A DNA stretch of 64,000 nt from Segatella paludivivens DSM 17968 = JCM 13650. Its GTDB lineage: Bacteria > Bacteroidota > Bacteroidia > Bacteroidales > Bacteroidaceae. Of the stretch, positions 38,539 to 48,597 are shown piece by piece (position 1 is the stretch's first letter; each line of letters begins with the position of its first letter). A program made the position numbers and the translations under genes. The DNA lies in NCBI RefSeq assembly GCF_000373185.1, contig NZ_KB890635.1, positions 1-64,000 on the forward strand. Direction: 5' to 3'. The notes below the pieces were generated by a model. It was given only the letters and a program-made list of their open reading frames with translations, was not told the origin of the DNA and did not search any database.

Positions 38539-39073
38539 TCAGTTTTATTGCGCCAAATACCGCATAGTTTATAATATCCATGTAGTTGGAATCAATGCCT
38601 TCTGAAACAAGAGTCTCTCCGTTTATATCCTCTATCTCCTTAACTCTTTCTATCTTTGTTAGTATAAAATCAGTGTAGCTGCTGATTCTCATAGAGCGCC
38701 AAGCCTCGTCATAGTCATGATTCTTTTTTAGCATCAGTTCCAAAGCCTCCTTTGCATGTTTGTCATACAACGTCATGGCTTCGCTCACAGTCATGTCAAC
38801 AGAGTCAACGAATCCTTTTTCAAGTTGGATTAACCCAATTATTCCGTAATTGATAAGTGCTATAAATTCAGGGCGTATACCTTCACCGACTAAAGATTCT
38901 TTTTTGATCTCCAGTGAACGTATACGCTTTGCCTTGATAAACAGTTGGTCTGTTAGTGATGACGGTCGCAATATGCGCCATGAAGCACCATAGTCGTGTA
39001 ACTTCTTGCTGAAGAGTTCACGACATTCTTTCATCACATTCTCAAACTGTTTCTCTGTATTCAAATTGCTCAT
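38525..39073 (-). CDS. DUF1599 protein
   Basis: This 182-residue cytoplasmic protein is made of two copies of the DUF1599 repeat, each with the motif [20 protein letters not shown] or [19 protein letters not shown]. The start is set at the ATG at 39073: a longer frame would need a TTG at 39097, which lies inside the promoter element TAACTTTG. It overlaps the start of the DoxX-like gene by 14 bp. Function unknown. It heads the tpiA-folE block. Confidence 0.85.
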   Translation of the reverse strand: MSNLNTEKQFENVMKECRELFSKKLHDYGASWRILRPSSLTDQLFIKAKRIRSLEIKKESLVGEGIRPEFIALINYGIIGLIQLEKGFVDSVDMTVSEAMTLYDKHAKEALELMLKKNHDYDEAWRSMRISSYTDFILTKIERVKEIEDINGETLVSEGIDSNYMDIINYAVFGAIKLNGEK

Positions 39074-39094
39074 AAGCCTTAAAACTTTGCGATG

Positions 39095-39102
39095 CAAAGT
39101 TA
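39095..39102 (-). promoter_or_regulatory. -7 element of the DUF1599-tpiA-folE operon
   Basis: TAACTTTG on the minus strand matches the Bacteroidetes -7 consensus and lies about 22 bp before the ATG at 39073, which rules out a TTG start at 39097. Confidence 0.6.
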
Positions 39103-39152
39103 CTTATTAATAATGAATTCACCAAATTTTTTGGCTTATGCTTTAGATAACG

Positions 39153-39560
39153 TCATTTCATACTTTGGCGATAATGAATCATTCTCACTACGCCGCACAT
39201 AGCTTCGTATCTTGCTTTCAGGGAGTCGCGCTTCACGCCTAGCATATTTCTTTTCCCGATATTCCCAGTAGAAGAAATCGCCTTTAGTGTTGCCTGAAGT
39301 GCAGAATCTGTACGTGCGATGTCTTGCTGAGCCATCTTTAATGATGCGTTTTGCCATATTTTTAAGGCACGCTTACGTGATTCTATCGCTTCCGGATAAT
39401 TTTTCCTTAGCGACATTATTGAGTCTAGAGTTTGCTTATATTGACCTGAACCATAGAGTGATTCTATGTCAGACATCAATGGTGTAGCCTTCTCGTCTTG
39501 AGTTTCGGCACAGCTGCATATAATAGCTGTAAGCGCAAAAAGCCAAAAATACTTCTTCAT
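39153..39560 (-). CDS. Small helical lipoprotein of unknown function
   Basis: The start is placed at the ATG at 39560, giving 135 residues. MKKYFWLFALTAIICSC is a lipoprotein signal, while the longer frame to 39596 adds no useful sequence. The mature part is alpha-helical and charged (SGQYKQTLDSIMSLRKNYPE, ALKIWQNASLKMAQQDIAR), suggesting a coiled or TPR-like helical pair. No family is recognised. It is transcribed divergently from the CCA-adding enzyme gene. Confidence 0.7.
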   Translation of the reverse strand: MKKYFWLFALTAIICSCAETQDEKATPLMSDIESLYGSGQYKQTLDSIMSLRKNYPEAIESRKRALKIWQNASLKMAQQDIARTDSALQATLKAISSTGNIGKRNMLGVKRDSLKARYEAMCGVVRMIHYRQSMK

Positions 39561-39616
39561 GAGTGCAAAAATATAAAAAACTAACTGAACTTGCATATTC
39601 TGACATTAAATTTTAG

Positions 39617-39624
39617 TATCTTTG
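39617..39624 (+). promoter_or_regulatory. -7 element of the CCA-adding enzyme gene
   Basis: TATCTTTG fits TAnnTTTG and lies 38 bp before the ATG at 39663. The nearest upstream TTG box is 23 bp away, slightly too far for the usual spacing. Confidence 0.5.
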
Positions 39625-39662
39625 CACGCAATTTAGAGCAAGTTAAGAGAAATTAAGTAACA

Positions 39663-41111
39663 ATGAGAAATATTACAAATGCCGATTTGGCGAAACTACT
39701 GGATAAGGATATCTTTCATAAAATCTCAGAAGCTGCCGATTCTTTGGGATTGGAATGCTATGTCGTAGGAGGTTATGTGAGAGATCTTTTCCTTGAGAGA
39801 CCATCTAATGATATTGATGTTGTCGTTGTAGGAAGTGGTATTCGCGTTGCTACCGAATTGAAAAACCTATTTGGAAAGAAAGCCCATCTTTCAGTGTTTC
39901 GTAATTTCGGAACAGCGCAAGTGAAATATCGTGGTGTAGAAGTGGAATTTGTTGGTGCACGGAAAGAGAGTTATAGTCATGATTCTCGTAAGCCGCATGT
40001 TGAGGATGGTACATTGGAAGATGATCAGAATAGGAGAGATTTCACTATAAATGCTCTTGCTGTTTGTCTTAATAAGGTGCGCTTCGGTGAACTAATTGAC
40101 CCGTTTGACGGTGTCCTTGATATGGAAGACGGTATCATTCGTACTCCGCTCGATCCAGATATCACTTTTTCAGATGATCCACTTCGCATGATGCGTTGTA
40201 TAAGATTTGCTACTCAGTTGAATTTTATCATTGACGATGAGACATTTGAAGCTCTTGAGCGTAATGCCGATAGAATAAAGATAATAAGTGGTGAACGAAT
40301 TGTTGACGAACTCAACAAAATAATGCTTACTAATGCGCCAAGCAAAGGATTTGTGGATCTTCAGAGATGTGGCTTACTACAATTGATTATCCCGGAACTC
40401 TCTATGCTGGATTTAGTTGAAACTAGAAATGGCAAAGCGCATAAGAATAATTTTTACCATACTCTTGAAGTCCTTGATAATGTTTGCAAGTCGCAGATTA
40501 CATCAGATGATAATGGTGAAATGATGCTGTGGCTACGTTGGGCTGCATTGTTCCATGATATTGGTAAGCCTCGTAGCAAGCGTTGGGATAATGTTGCAGG
40601 ATGGACATTTCATAATCACAATTATGTAGGTGCTAAAATGATTCCTGGAATTTTTCGTCGCATGAAGTTACCGATGGATATGAAGATGAAGTATGTTCAA
40701 AAAATGGTTGATCTTCATATGCGTCCTATTGTTATCGCTGATGATGAAGTAACAGATAGTGCTGTGCGCAGACTGATGAATGATGCCGGTGATGATATTG
40801 ATGATCTCATGACTCTTTGCGAAGCTGATATTACAAGTAAAAATCAGGTGAGGAAACAGCGCTTCCTTGATAACTTCCGTAGTGTACGTGAAAAACTAGC
40901 AGATCTTAAGGAACGCGATTACAAACGATTGTTGCAACCTTGCATAGATGGAAATGAAATCATGGAGATATTCCATCTTACTCCGTGTCGTGAAGTCGGA
41001 GCGTTGAAACAGACCCTTAAAGATGCTGTACTTGATAATAAGGTGGAGAATGAACGCGAATCTTTGATGCAGTTGCTTATGAGTAAAGCAAAGAGCATGG
41101 GATTAGTGTAG
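39663..41111 (+). CDS. cca: CCA tRNA nucleotidyltransferase with HD domain
   Basis: This 482-residue enzyme adds or repairs the 3' CCA of tRNAs. The class II nucleotidyltransferase head shows GGYVRD and the two metal Asp residues in NDIDVVV. The RNA-binding region follows with DPLRMMRCIRFATQL. A C-terminal HD phosphohydrolase domain has HDIGKPRSKR. The length matches the HD-containing form common in Bacteroidetes. A 13-bp terminator stem lies 20 bp downstream. Confidence 0.93.
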   Translation: MRNITNADLAKLLDKDIFHKISEAADSLGLECYVVGGYVRDLFLERPSNDIDVVVVGSGIRVATELKNLFGKKAHLSVFRNFGTAQVKYRGVEVEFVGARKESYSHDSRKPHVEDGTLEDDQNRRDFTINALAVCLNKVRFGELIDPFDGVLDMEDGIIRTPLDPDITFSDDPLRMMRCIRFATQLNFIIDDETFEALERNADRIKIISGERIVDELNKIMLTNAPSKGFVDLQRCGLLQLIIPELSMLDLVETRNGKAHKNNFYHTLEVLDNVCKSQITSDDNGEMMLWLRWAALFHDIGKPRSKRWDNVAGWTFHNHNYVGAKMIPGIFRRMKLPMDMKMKYVQKMVDLHMRPIVIADDEVTDSAVRRLMNDAGDDIDDLMTLCEADITSKNQVRKQRFLDNFRSVREKLADLKERDYKRLLQPCIDGNEIMEIFHLTPCREVGALKQTLKDAVLDNKVENERESLMQLLMSKAKSMGLV

Positions 41112-41131
41112 CTAGTTCTTTATTATAATAG

Positions 41132-41173
41132 AAATCCGAGTAATCCGATTTGACGAATTACTCGGATTTTTCG
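41132..41173 (+). terminator. Terminator of the CCA-adding enzyme gene
   Basis: AAATCCGAGTAAT (41132-41144) and ATTACTCGGATTT (41157-41169) form a perfect 13-bp stem followed by T residues and TTCG. Confidence 0.85.
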
Positions 41174-41266
41174 TATAATTGATAAAATACCTTTCTGTTA
41201 TAGACATATCAAACTAATTATTGTTAAAAGTGTGTGTCAGTAAAGATATTGTTACTGATTTATTGT

Positions 41267-41274
41267 TACTTTTG
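41267..41274 (+). promoter_or_regulatory. -7 element of the RND efflux operon
   Basis: TACTTTTG fits the consensus and lies 93 bp before the ATG at 41367. No good -33 box was found. Confidence 0.4.
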
Positions 41275-41366
41275 CAAAGTAAAAACTATAAAGGGTCTTA
41301 AAGTTTTCTGCGCCCTGTATTTCATTATAATATTAACTATGTATAAATTTAATTGTAGAAATAGGT

Positions 41367-42560
41367 ATGAAGATTAAGAATTGTTTATTTATTCTGGCAA
41401 TCGCAAGTTCTCTCACTGCATGTAAAGGAGGGGGTGGTATGCCAAAGTTTGGGGATGATGAGTTTGCTGTAGTTTCAGTAGGTGCTTCAGATGCTTCATT
41501 GCAGACTACTTACCCAGCCACTATTAAGGGTATTCAGGATGTCGAAGTTCGTCCGAAGGTTTCTGGTTTTATTACTAATGTTTACGTACATGAAGGACAG
41601 ACTGTGTCTGCCGGTCAAGTATTGTTTACAATAGATAGTGAGACTTATCGTGCTGCTGTTCGTGAGGCACAGGCTGGTGTAAATACTGCACGTGCTCAAC
41701 TGAACACAGCAAGACTTACTTATGAAAATAATAAGAAACTTTTTGCGAAGAACGTTATTGGACAGTATGAACTTTCTACTGCTCAGAATTCTTATGCTAC
41801 AGCAAGAGCTTCTGTAGCTCAGGCATCTTTAGCTTCAGCAAGAGAAACTCTAAGTTGGTGTCAGGTGAAGAGTCCTTCAAATGGTGTAGTTGGAAGTCTT
41901 CCTTTCAAGGTTGGTGCTTTGGTCAATTCATCAAATGCACAGCCACTTACAACAGTATCTAATATCAGTACTATGGAAGTCTTCTTCTCTATGTCTGAAA
42001 GCGAGATACTTAATCTGACAAAAACTGCAGGAAGTGTAAGAGCAGCAATTTCTTCTATGCCAATAGTAAAACTACAGTTGGCTGACGGAACTGTATACAA
42101 TCATCCAGGAAAGGTTGTAAAGATGAGTGGTGTTATTGATCCAACCACAGGCTCTGTTTCACTTATTGCACATTTCGCTAATCCTGAGAAACTTCTAAAG
42201 AGTGGTGGTGCAGGACAGATTGTAATTCCTACAGATGATAACCATGCAATAAAGGTTCCTCAAGAAGCATGTTCTGAAGTTCAGGATAAGATATTTGTAT
42301 ATAAGGTAGGAGCTGATAATAAGGTGAAATACACAGAAATTACAGTCAATCCTCAGAATGACGGAAAAACTTATATTGTAACATCAGGATTAAGCGTTGG
42401 TGACCGCATTGTAACAAAGGGTATTGCCAAACTTTCTGACGGTATGAAGATAAAGCCTATCACAGAAGCTCAGTATGAGAAGAAAATCGACGATGCCGCT
42501 AAACTTGCTGCAAAGCAGAGTACAGCAAAGGGTTTTGTTGATGTTATGAAAGGCAAGTAA
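41367..42560 (+). CDS. RND efflux membrane-fusion lipoprotein
   Basis: This 397-residue periplasmic adaptor has a lipobox SLTAC. The HlyD/AcrA modules are in order: beta-barrel and lipoyl halves (EVRPKVSGFITNVYVHEGQTVSAGQVLF), a coiled-coil hairpin (about 95-155), then the matching lipoyl half and the membrane-proximal domain. It links the inner-membrane pump and the outer-membrane channel encoded just downstream. It is the first gene of a three-gene pump operon. Substrate unknown; drugs, bile salts or organic compounds are typical. Confidence 0.92.
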   Translation: MKIKNCLFILAIASSLTACKGGGGMPKFGDDEFAVVSVGASDASLQTTYPATIKGIQDVEVRPKVSGFITNVYVHEGQTVSAGQVLFTIDSETYRAAVREAQAGVNTARAQLNTARLTYENNKKLFAKNVIGQYELSTAQNSYATARASVAQASLASARETLSWCQVKSPSNGVVGSLPFKVGALVNSSNAQPLTTVSNISTMEVFFSMSESEILNLTKTAGSVRAAISSMPIVKLQLADGTVYNHPGKVVKMSGVIDPTTGSVSLIAHFANPEKLLKSGGAGQIVIPTDDNHAIKVPQEACSEVQDKIFVYKVGADNKVKYTEITVNPQNDGKTYIVTSGLSVGDRIVTKGIAKLSDGMKIKPITEAQYEKKIDDAAKLAAKQSTAKGFVDVMKGK

Positions 42561-42586
42561 AAACAATAAAAAGAGAATAGTTATAT

Positions 42587-45500
42587 ATGACATTAACTAA
42601 CTTTATAAAGCGCCCGGTACTTTCAACGGTAATTTCCATCTTGTTTGTATTGTTGGGTACTATAGGATTGATATCGCTGCCAATAGAGCAGTATCCGGAT
42701 ATCGCACCGCCTACTATTTCTGTTAGTACCACTTATACTGGTGCTGACGCTCAGACGGTGCTTAACTCCGTTGTTACTCCTCTTGAAGAGAGTATCAATG
42801 GTGTTGAGAACATGACCTACATGACATCTTCTGCCACCAATGATGGTATGGCACAGATTACTGTGTACTTCAAGCAGGGATCCGACGCCAATATGGCACA
42901 GGTGAATGTGCAGAACCGTGTACAGCAGGCTCAGGCTTTGTTGCCTGCCGAGGTTACTCGTGCTGGTGTGACGGTGTCTAAACGTCAGTCATCAAATGTT
43001 ATAATGTTCTCTCTTACTACAGAGGACGGTCGTTATGATGACCAGTTTGTTACCAACTATGCACTTATCAACGTTATACCTCAGTTGAAACGTATCAATG
43101 GTGTAGGTGATATTCAGACTCCAGGTACTCGTACTTATTCCATGCGTATATGGCTTAAGCCAGATAAGATGAAACAGTACGGACTTATTCCTTCTGACAT
43201 TACAAAAGCTCTTGATGGACAAAATATTGAAGCTGCTCCAGGTAAATTTGGTGAGAACAGCGATATGGCTTATGAGTATGTTCTTCGCTATAAGGGGCGC
43301 TTGAAGACAATCCCTGATTATGAGAATATCATAATCACAAGTTCAACTAATGGTCAGACATTAAAGTTGGGGGATGTTGCAAAGGTAGAACTTGGCGGAT
43401 TACAATATAATGTGAACCTGCTAAATAATGGACATCCTGCCGTACTTGGTATGGTTAATCAGATTGCCGGCTCTAATGCAACTCAGATTGCTTCAGATGT
43501 TAAGAAAACTTTGGAAGAGGCAAAGAAAAGTTTCCCACCTGGACTGGAATATACTATTGAGCAGGATGTAACCGAATTCTTGTTCGCTTCTATTCATGAA
43601 GTTGTATTCACGTTGTTTATCACATTGGCACTTGTGTTTATTGTGGTTTACATATTCCTTCAGGATTTCCGTTCAACGTTGATACCAATGATTGCGGTTC
43701 CTGTTGCGTTGATAGGTACGTTCTTCTTCCTGTGGGTATTTGGATTCTCCGTCAACTTACTGACACTGTCCGCCTTGCTGCTTGCGATAGCCATAGTGGT
43801 GGATGATGCCATAGTCGTTGTGGAGGCGGTTCATGCCAAGTTGGACCAAGGTTATAAGAGTGCACTCGCTGCATCTATTGATGCGATGAACGAGATTTCT
43901 GGAGCTATTATATCAATCACATTGGTAATGGCTGCTGTGTTCGTCCCTGTATCTTTCATGGGTGGAACTTCTGGAACTTTCTATCGTGAGTTTGGTGTTA
44001 CGATGGCTATTTCTATCGTGATTTCTTCCCTTAACGCCCTTACACTTTCTCCTGCACTTTGTGCAATGTTCCTGAAACCTCATGAGGACGATGAGCATAG
44101 CGAAAAGAAGACAACTTTCGTAAGCCGTTTCCATGACGGATTCAATCATCAGTTTGATAAGGTTACAAGTAAGTATAAGAAAGGTGTACAATGGATTATC
44201 AACCATTATTTGGTTGTTGGTGGCGCTGTCGTATTAGGTATTGCCGCTTTAGTTATAACAATGGCTACAACTAAGACTGGTCTTGTACCTGACGAGGATA
44301 CAGGAACTCTGTTTGTTACTATATCTGCTGCACCAGGAACAAGTCAGGAACGTACTAAGCAGATTGTTGCTCAGGTTGATAAAATGCTAGCCAATAACCC
44401 TGCAATAAAGCGTAGAGAGTCTATACTTGGATATAACTTTATTGCTGGACAAGGTTCTGATCAGGCTACATTCATTATTAAGCTGAAATCGTTTGAGGAA
44501 CGTTCGGGAAGTTTCACGACTCGTATAAAGAACGCAATCAAAAATGCCGACATAATGGCTCTGTTTGTGAACCCACTCGAGAATACTTCTGTTCTTGGTA
44601 TGATTTATAAGCAGACGGCAACGATAAAGGATGCTCAGATATTGGCTTTCGGTCCTCCTATGATTCCTGGTTTCTCTATGCAGAACGGTGTTACACTGTC
44701 TATGCAGGATAAAACTGGTGGAAGTATTGTGAAGTTCTATAATGTAACTAAGGATTTCATTGCCGAACTCAATAAGCGACCAGAGATACAGATGGCTCAG
44801 ACTTCATATAACCCTAACTATCCTCAATATATGGTGGATGTGGATGTTGCTAAGACAAAACAGGCTGGAATAGCTCCTTCTGATGTGTTGACAACGTTGC
44901 AAGGATATTATGGTGGTCTCTATGCATCTAACTTTAATTCCTTCGGTAAACTGTATCGTGTAATGATTCAGGGAGATGTTGCAAGTAGAATGCGCCCTGA
45001 TGGACTTAGTAATATATATGTAAGAACTCCTAGTGGAATGTCTCCTGTAAGTGAGTTTGTAAAGTTGCGCCGTATATATGGACCATCAAATATATCACGT
45101 TTCAACTTGTTTACATCAATTAATGTGAGTGTTACTCCGCAGACAGGTTATTCTTCAGGTCAGGCTATGCAAGCAATTAAGGAAGTATCAGAAAATACTC
45201 TTCCGGAGGGCTATAGTTATGACTATTCAGGTTTGACTCGTTCTGAGGCAGAAAGTAGTAATTCTACGGCATTGATATTCGTACTTTGTATTGTATTCGT
45301 TTACTTGATTCTTAGTGCGCAGTATGAAAGTTATATCCTTCCGTTGGCTGTAATTCTCTCAATACCGTTTGGATTGGCAGGAGCGTTTATTTTCACATTG
45401 ATATTCGGTCATTCCAATGATATCTATATGCAGATATCGCTTATTATGCTTATCGGTCTGTTGGCGAAGAATGCCATACTTATTGTGCAGTTTGCTCTTG

Positions 45501-45850
45501 AACGACGACGCACAGGTATGGCTATAAAATACTCAGCTATCCTTGGAGCTGGAGCACGTTTGCGACCAATCCTTATGACGTCTCTCGCCATGGTTGTGGG
45601 TTTGCTTCCATTGATGTTCGCTTCCGGTGTTGGTAAGAATGGTAACCAGACTTTGGGTGCCGCTGCAGTTGGAGGTATGTTTATAGGTACATTATGTCAG
45701 GTGTTTGTCGTTCCTGCTTTGTTTGCCTTGTTCCAGTGGTTGCAGGAGAAGTTCACCCCACTCAAGTTTGAGGATGAGGAGAATGCTGAGGCTGCTTCTG
45801 AACTAGCACAGTATGCAAATGCTAAGTCAACGGTTTCACCAAAAAACTAG
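42587..45850 (+). CDS. RND multidrug efflux permease (HAE1 type)
   Basis: This 1087-residue inner-membrane proton antiporter of the AcrB/MexB type has twelve membrane helices and two large periplasmic loops. The proton-relay Asp pair lies in IAIVVDDAIVVVEAV. Helix 1 starts with FIKRPVLSTVISILF, and the second half holds RRRTGMAIKYSAILGAGARLRP. It sits 26 bp after the adaptor gene and 4 bp before the channel gene. Length is slightly above the usual 1050 because of a C-terminal acidic tail (DEENAEAASELAQYANAK). Confidence 0.95.
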   Translation: MTLTNFIKRPVLSTVISILFVLLGTIGLISLPIEQYPDIAPPTISVSTTYTGADAQTVLNSVVTPLEESINGVENMTYMTSSATNDGMAQITVYFKQGSDANMAQVNVQNRVQQAQALLPAEVTRAGVTVSKRQSSNVIMFSLTTEDGRYDDQFVTNYALINVIPQLKRINGVGDIQTPGTRTYSMRIWLKPDKMKQYGLIPSDITKALDGQNIEAAPGKFGENSDMAYEYVLRYKGRLKTIPDYENIIITSSTNGQTLKLGDVAKVELGGLQYNVNLLNNGHPAVLGMVNQIAGSNATQIASDVKKTLEEAKKSFPPGLEYTIEQDVTEFLFASIHEVVFTLFITLALVFIVVYIFLQDFRSTLIPMIAVPVALIGTFFFLWVFGFSVNLLTLSALLLAIAIVVDDAIVVVEAVHAKLDQGYKSALAASIDAMNEISGAIISITLVMAAVFVPVSFMGGTSGTFYREFGVTMAISIVISSLNALTLSPALCAMFLKPHEDDEHSEKKTTFVSRFHDGFNHQFDKVTSKYKKGVQWIINHYLVVGGAVVLGIAALVITMATTKTGLVPDEDTGTLFVTISAAPGTSQERTKQIVAQVDKMLANNPAIKRRESILGYNFIAGQGSDQATFIIKLKSFEERSGSFTTRIKNAIKNADIMALFVNPLENTSVLGMIYKQTATIKDAQILAFGPPMIPGFSMQNGVTLSMQDKTGGSIVKFYNVTKDFIAELNKRPEIQMAQTSYNPNYPQYMVDVDVAKTKQAGIAPSDVLTTLQGYYGGLYASNFNSFGKLYRVMIQGDVASRMRPDGLSNIYVRTPSGMSPVSEFVKLRRIYGPSNISRFNLFTSINVSVTPQTGYSSGQAMQAIKEVSENTLPEGYSYDYSGLTRSEAESSNSTALIFVLCIVFVYLILSAQYESYILPLAVILSIPFGLAGAFIFTLIFGHSNDIYMQISLIMLIGLLAKNAILIVQFALERRRTGMAIKYSAILGAGARLRPILMTSLAMVVGLLPLMFASGVGKNGNQTLGAAAVGGMFIGTLCQVFVVPALFALFQWLQEKFTPLKFEDEENAEAASELAQYANAKSTVSPKN

Positions 45851-45854
45851 AAGA

Positions 45855-47261
45855 ATGAGTATGATAAAAATTAAATATAACAGTATTGTACTACTTGGTC
45901 TTGCAGCACTCACCTTGAGTGGCTGCAAGAGCTTGTATGGAAAGTATGAGCGTCCAAATATAAACACAAGTGCCATCATGCGAGATGCAGTGTCTGACAG
46001 TGATTCTCTTGCTGCTCGTGATACAACAAGTTTCGCAAATATTCCTTGGCGCAGTGTGTTTACGGATACGCATCTGCAATCATTGATAGAGACAGGTTTG
46101 GCTCACAATACCAACCTCCTTAATGCTGCTTTGAACGTTCAGATGGCAGAGGCACAGTTAAAGTCTGCAAAACTAGCATTCCTACCTTCTTTTACTTTCT
46201 CTCCACAGGGAACTATTTCTTCATGGGATGGTGGAAAGGCTACTAAAGTTTACAGTTTGCCAATAAATGCAAGTTGGAGTGCTGACCTTTTTGGAAACCT
46301 ATTGTCTTCTAAGCGTTCTGCTCAGGTAGCTCTACTTCAGAGCAAGGATTATCAGGTGTCAGTGCAGACTAATCTCATTGCCAATATAGCCAACATGTAT
46401 TATTCACTTCTTATGCTTGACAAACAACTCGAAATTGTCAACGACATGGAAGGACTTACTAAGAATACATGGGATATAATGAAGTTGCAGAAGAATTCTG
46501 TGATTGGTGTTCGTTCTACAGCAGTACAGAGGGCAGAGTCTAATTACTATTCTGTTCTTACTCAAAAAACTGACATAAAGCGACAGATTCGTGAAACCGA
46601 GAATTCTTTGTCTTTGCTTTTAGGACAGCAGGTTCAGAGTATAAGCCGAGGAAAAATTGACGAACAGAGTCTTCCTGCAAACTTCTCTACTGGAATTGGC
46701 GTGCAGTTACTCAATAATCGTGCAGATGTTCATTCAGCAGAGATGAAACTTGCTCAGTGTTTCTATAATATCGAGACAGCAAGAAGCCGTTTTTATCCAG
46801 CATTAAATATTAATGCCAGCGGAGCATTCACTAATAATAGTGGTTTAGGAATAGTAAATCCAGGTAATTTGTTGCTCACAGCTGTGGGATCTCTTACTCA
46901 GCCTATATTCCAAAATGGTAAGCTCGTCGCTGGTTTAAAGGTAGCTAAAGCTCAATATCAGCAGGCATATAATACATGGCAGAATTCTATCCTTACTGCA
47001 GGAAGTGAAGTTAGTAATGCACTCGTACTTTATAACTCTTCAGCCGAAAAATCAACAATTGAGGCTAAGCAGATTGAAGTCTTAAAACAGAATGTTGAAG
47101 ATACGAAGGATCTTATGGCAAGTGCTGGAAGTACGTATCTAGAAGTTATAACGGCACAGAGTAGTCTGCTCAATGTAGAATTGTCAAAAGTTGCCGATGA
47201 TTTTTATAAGATGCAGGCTGTTGTGAATCTGTATTATGCTCTTGGCGGAGGTGCCAAATAG
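45855..47261 (+). CDS. TolC/OprM-type outer-membrane efflux lipoprotein
   Basis: This is a 468-residue channel lipoprotein. The start is placed at the ATG at 45855, four bases past the permease stop. A longer frame to 45813 overlaps the permease gene. The lipobox is LTLSGC. Two OEP repeats of helical hairpins follow (NTNLLNAALNVQMAEAQLKS and the second set before LASAGSTYLEVITAQ). It completes the tripartite pump. Confidence 0.92.
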   Translation: MSMIKIKYNSIVLLGLAALTLSGCKSLYGKYERPNINTSAIMRDAVSDSDSLAARDTTSFANIPWRSVFTDTHLQSLIETGLAHNTNLLNAALNVQMAEAQLKSAKLAFLPSFTFSPQGTISSWDGGKATKVYSLPINASWSADLFGNLLSSKRSAQVALLQSKDYQVSVQTNLIANIANMYYSLLMLDKQLEIVNDMEGLTKNTWDIMKLQKNSVIGVRSTAVQRAESNYYSVLTQKTDIKRQIRETENSLSLLLGQQVQSISRGKIDEQSLPANFSTGIGVQLLNNRADVHSAEMKLAQCFYNIETARSRFYPALNINASGAFTNNSGLGIVNPGNLLLTAVGSLTQPIFQNGKLVAGLKVAKAQYQQAYNTWQNSILTAGSEVSNALVLYNSSAEKSTIEAKQIEVLKQNVEDTKDLMASAGSTYLEVITAQSSLLNVELSKVADDFYKMQAVVNLYYALGGGAK

Positions 47262-47364
47262 CAGCATACAGATAAACGTTGGATAAAAGAATAATAACAC
47301 AACCAGATATACCCCGTAGTAAATCTGGACATCTTCTTTCGGGAAGATTAGGGGTTGTAATATT

Positions 47365-48144
47365 ATGAGTGAAATAAGTCCACGTGCAGAAGTGTCTCCG
47401 AAAGCAAAGATTGGAGAAAACTGCAAGATATATCCATTTGCGTATATAGAGGATGACGTGGTGATAGGTGATGACTGTATTGTCTTTCCTTTCACTAGTA
47501 TTCTTAACGGTACAAGAATGGGTAAGGGTAATAAAGTATTTCAAGGTGCAGTATTGGGCGCTCTTCCACAGGATTTCAATTTCCATGGAGAGAATAGTCA
47601 ACTCATTATTGGTGATAACAATATTATACGTGAGAATGTAGTCGTAAATCGTGCTACACATGAGGGTTCAAGTACCGTTATCGGTAATGATAACTTCCTT
47701 ATGGAGGGTGCGCATATATCTCATGATACAAAGGTTGGAGACAATTGTGTTTTTGGCTATGGTACAAAGGTTGCTGGTGATTGCATTATTGGAAATGGAG
47801 TGATATTCAGTTCTAGTGTAATAGAGAATTCAAAGACACGTGTCGGTGATTACTCAATGATTCAGGCTGGTACTACATTTGCAAAGGATGTTCCTCCTTA
47901 TATCATTGCAGGCGGAAAACCTGTGACTTATGGTGGACCGAATACCACTATGATGAATGTGTATAATATCGATAAGAAAGTACAAAAACATATTGCCAAT
48001 GCCTATCGTCTTGTCTTTCATGGACAGACTAGTATCTTTGATGCTGTAATTCAGATAACCGAACAGGTTCCTGATAGTGCCGAGATACGCAACATTGTTG
48101 AGTTTATTAAGGCTACGAAATTGGGAATAATAAGTAAAATGTAA
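47365..48144 (+). CDS. lpxA: LpxA-like UDP-N-acetylglucosamine acyltransferase
   Basis: This 259-residue protein forms a left-handed parallel beta-helix of hexapeptide repeats (IGENCKIYPFAYIEDD, VIGDDCIVF). The probable catalytic His is His120 in GAHISHD, and the C-terminal helical bundle is typical of LpxA (PPYIIAGGKPVTYGG, HIANAYRLVFHG). It transfers a hydroxyacyl chain to UDP-GlcNAc in lipid A synthesis. It stands alone after the efflux operon, without lpxC or fabZ. Bacteroidales usually carry lpxA next to an lpxC-fabZ fusion, so this may be a second copy. Confidence 0.82.
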   Translation: MSEISPRAEVSPKAKIGENCKIYPFAYIEDDVVIGDDCIVFPFTSILNGTRMGKGNKVFQGAVLGALPQDFNFHGENSQLIIGDNNIIRENVVVNRATHEGSSTVIGNDNFLMEGAHISHDTKVGDNCVFGYGTKVAGDCIIGNGVIFSSSVIENSKTRVGDYSMIQAGTTFAKDVPPYIIAGGKPVTYGGPNTTMMNVYNIDKKVQKHIANAYRLVFHGQTSIFDAVIQITEQVPDSAEIRNIVEFIKATKLGIISKM

Positions 48145-48178
48145 TTCATACCTATACATTTTTCCCTATAATTAGGTT

Positions 48179-48213
48179 GAAGGGTTTGCCGTGAGGTAAG
48201 CCCTTCTTTTTTT
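48179..48213 (+). terminator. Terminator after the LpxA-like gene
   Basis: A 12-bp stem, GAAGGGTTTGCC (48179-48190) with GGTAAGCCCTTC (48195-48206), has a GTGA tetraloop and is followed by seven T residues. The rest of the gap up to 48597 is AT-rich and holds the regulator promoter region. Confidence 0.85.
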
Positions 48214-48319
48214 GTTTTTATTTAATGTTATATATTTGCCTTTTTTACCGATAAATATATTTTTATTCACATAGATTTTACCTATCATTTGTTATTTATG
48301 TTTCATTAGGAAAAGTTTA

Positions 48320-48365
48320 TGTAACAAATTAATTATTATTATTGTCAATTTTTTCGTTACTTTGC
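48320..48365 (+). promoter_or_regulatory. Shared PUL 2 promoter element, copy 1
   Basis: GTAACAAA (48321-48328) and TTTC-GTTAC (48352-48360) are inverted arms spanning 40 bp; TTTGC follows at once, so TTACTTTG resembles a -7 box. The 46-bp block matches 63505-63550 at 41 positions. It lies 230 bp before the hybrid regulator gene, suggesting autoregulation. Confidence 0.6.
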
Positions 48366-48597
48366 GGCTTCTAATGGCTAAAATAACTAATATCTGTGAT
48401 TAACTTGCAACATTTAAAAATGTTTATGGCGGTTTTATCATTTTCCATTATGACAGCGGAATCGCATAACGTTATCTTTAAGTTTCGCACAAAGCAAAAA
48501 TCTTATTCATAGGCGTTCTCATAAATATTTGTTAGATGTATAGATATTTAAGATAGAGGTGGAATATAAAAGTGAGCCAAAAAATGATAATCTAAAA

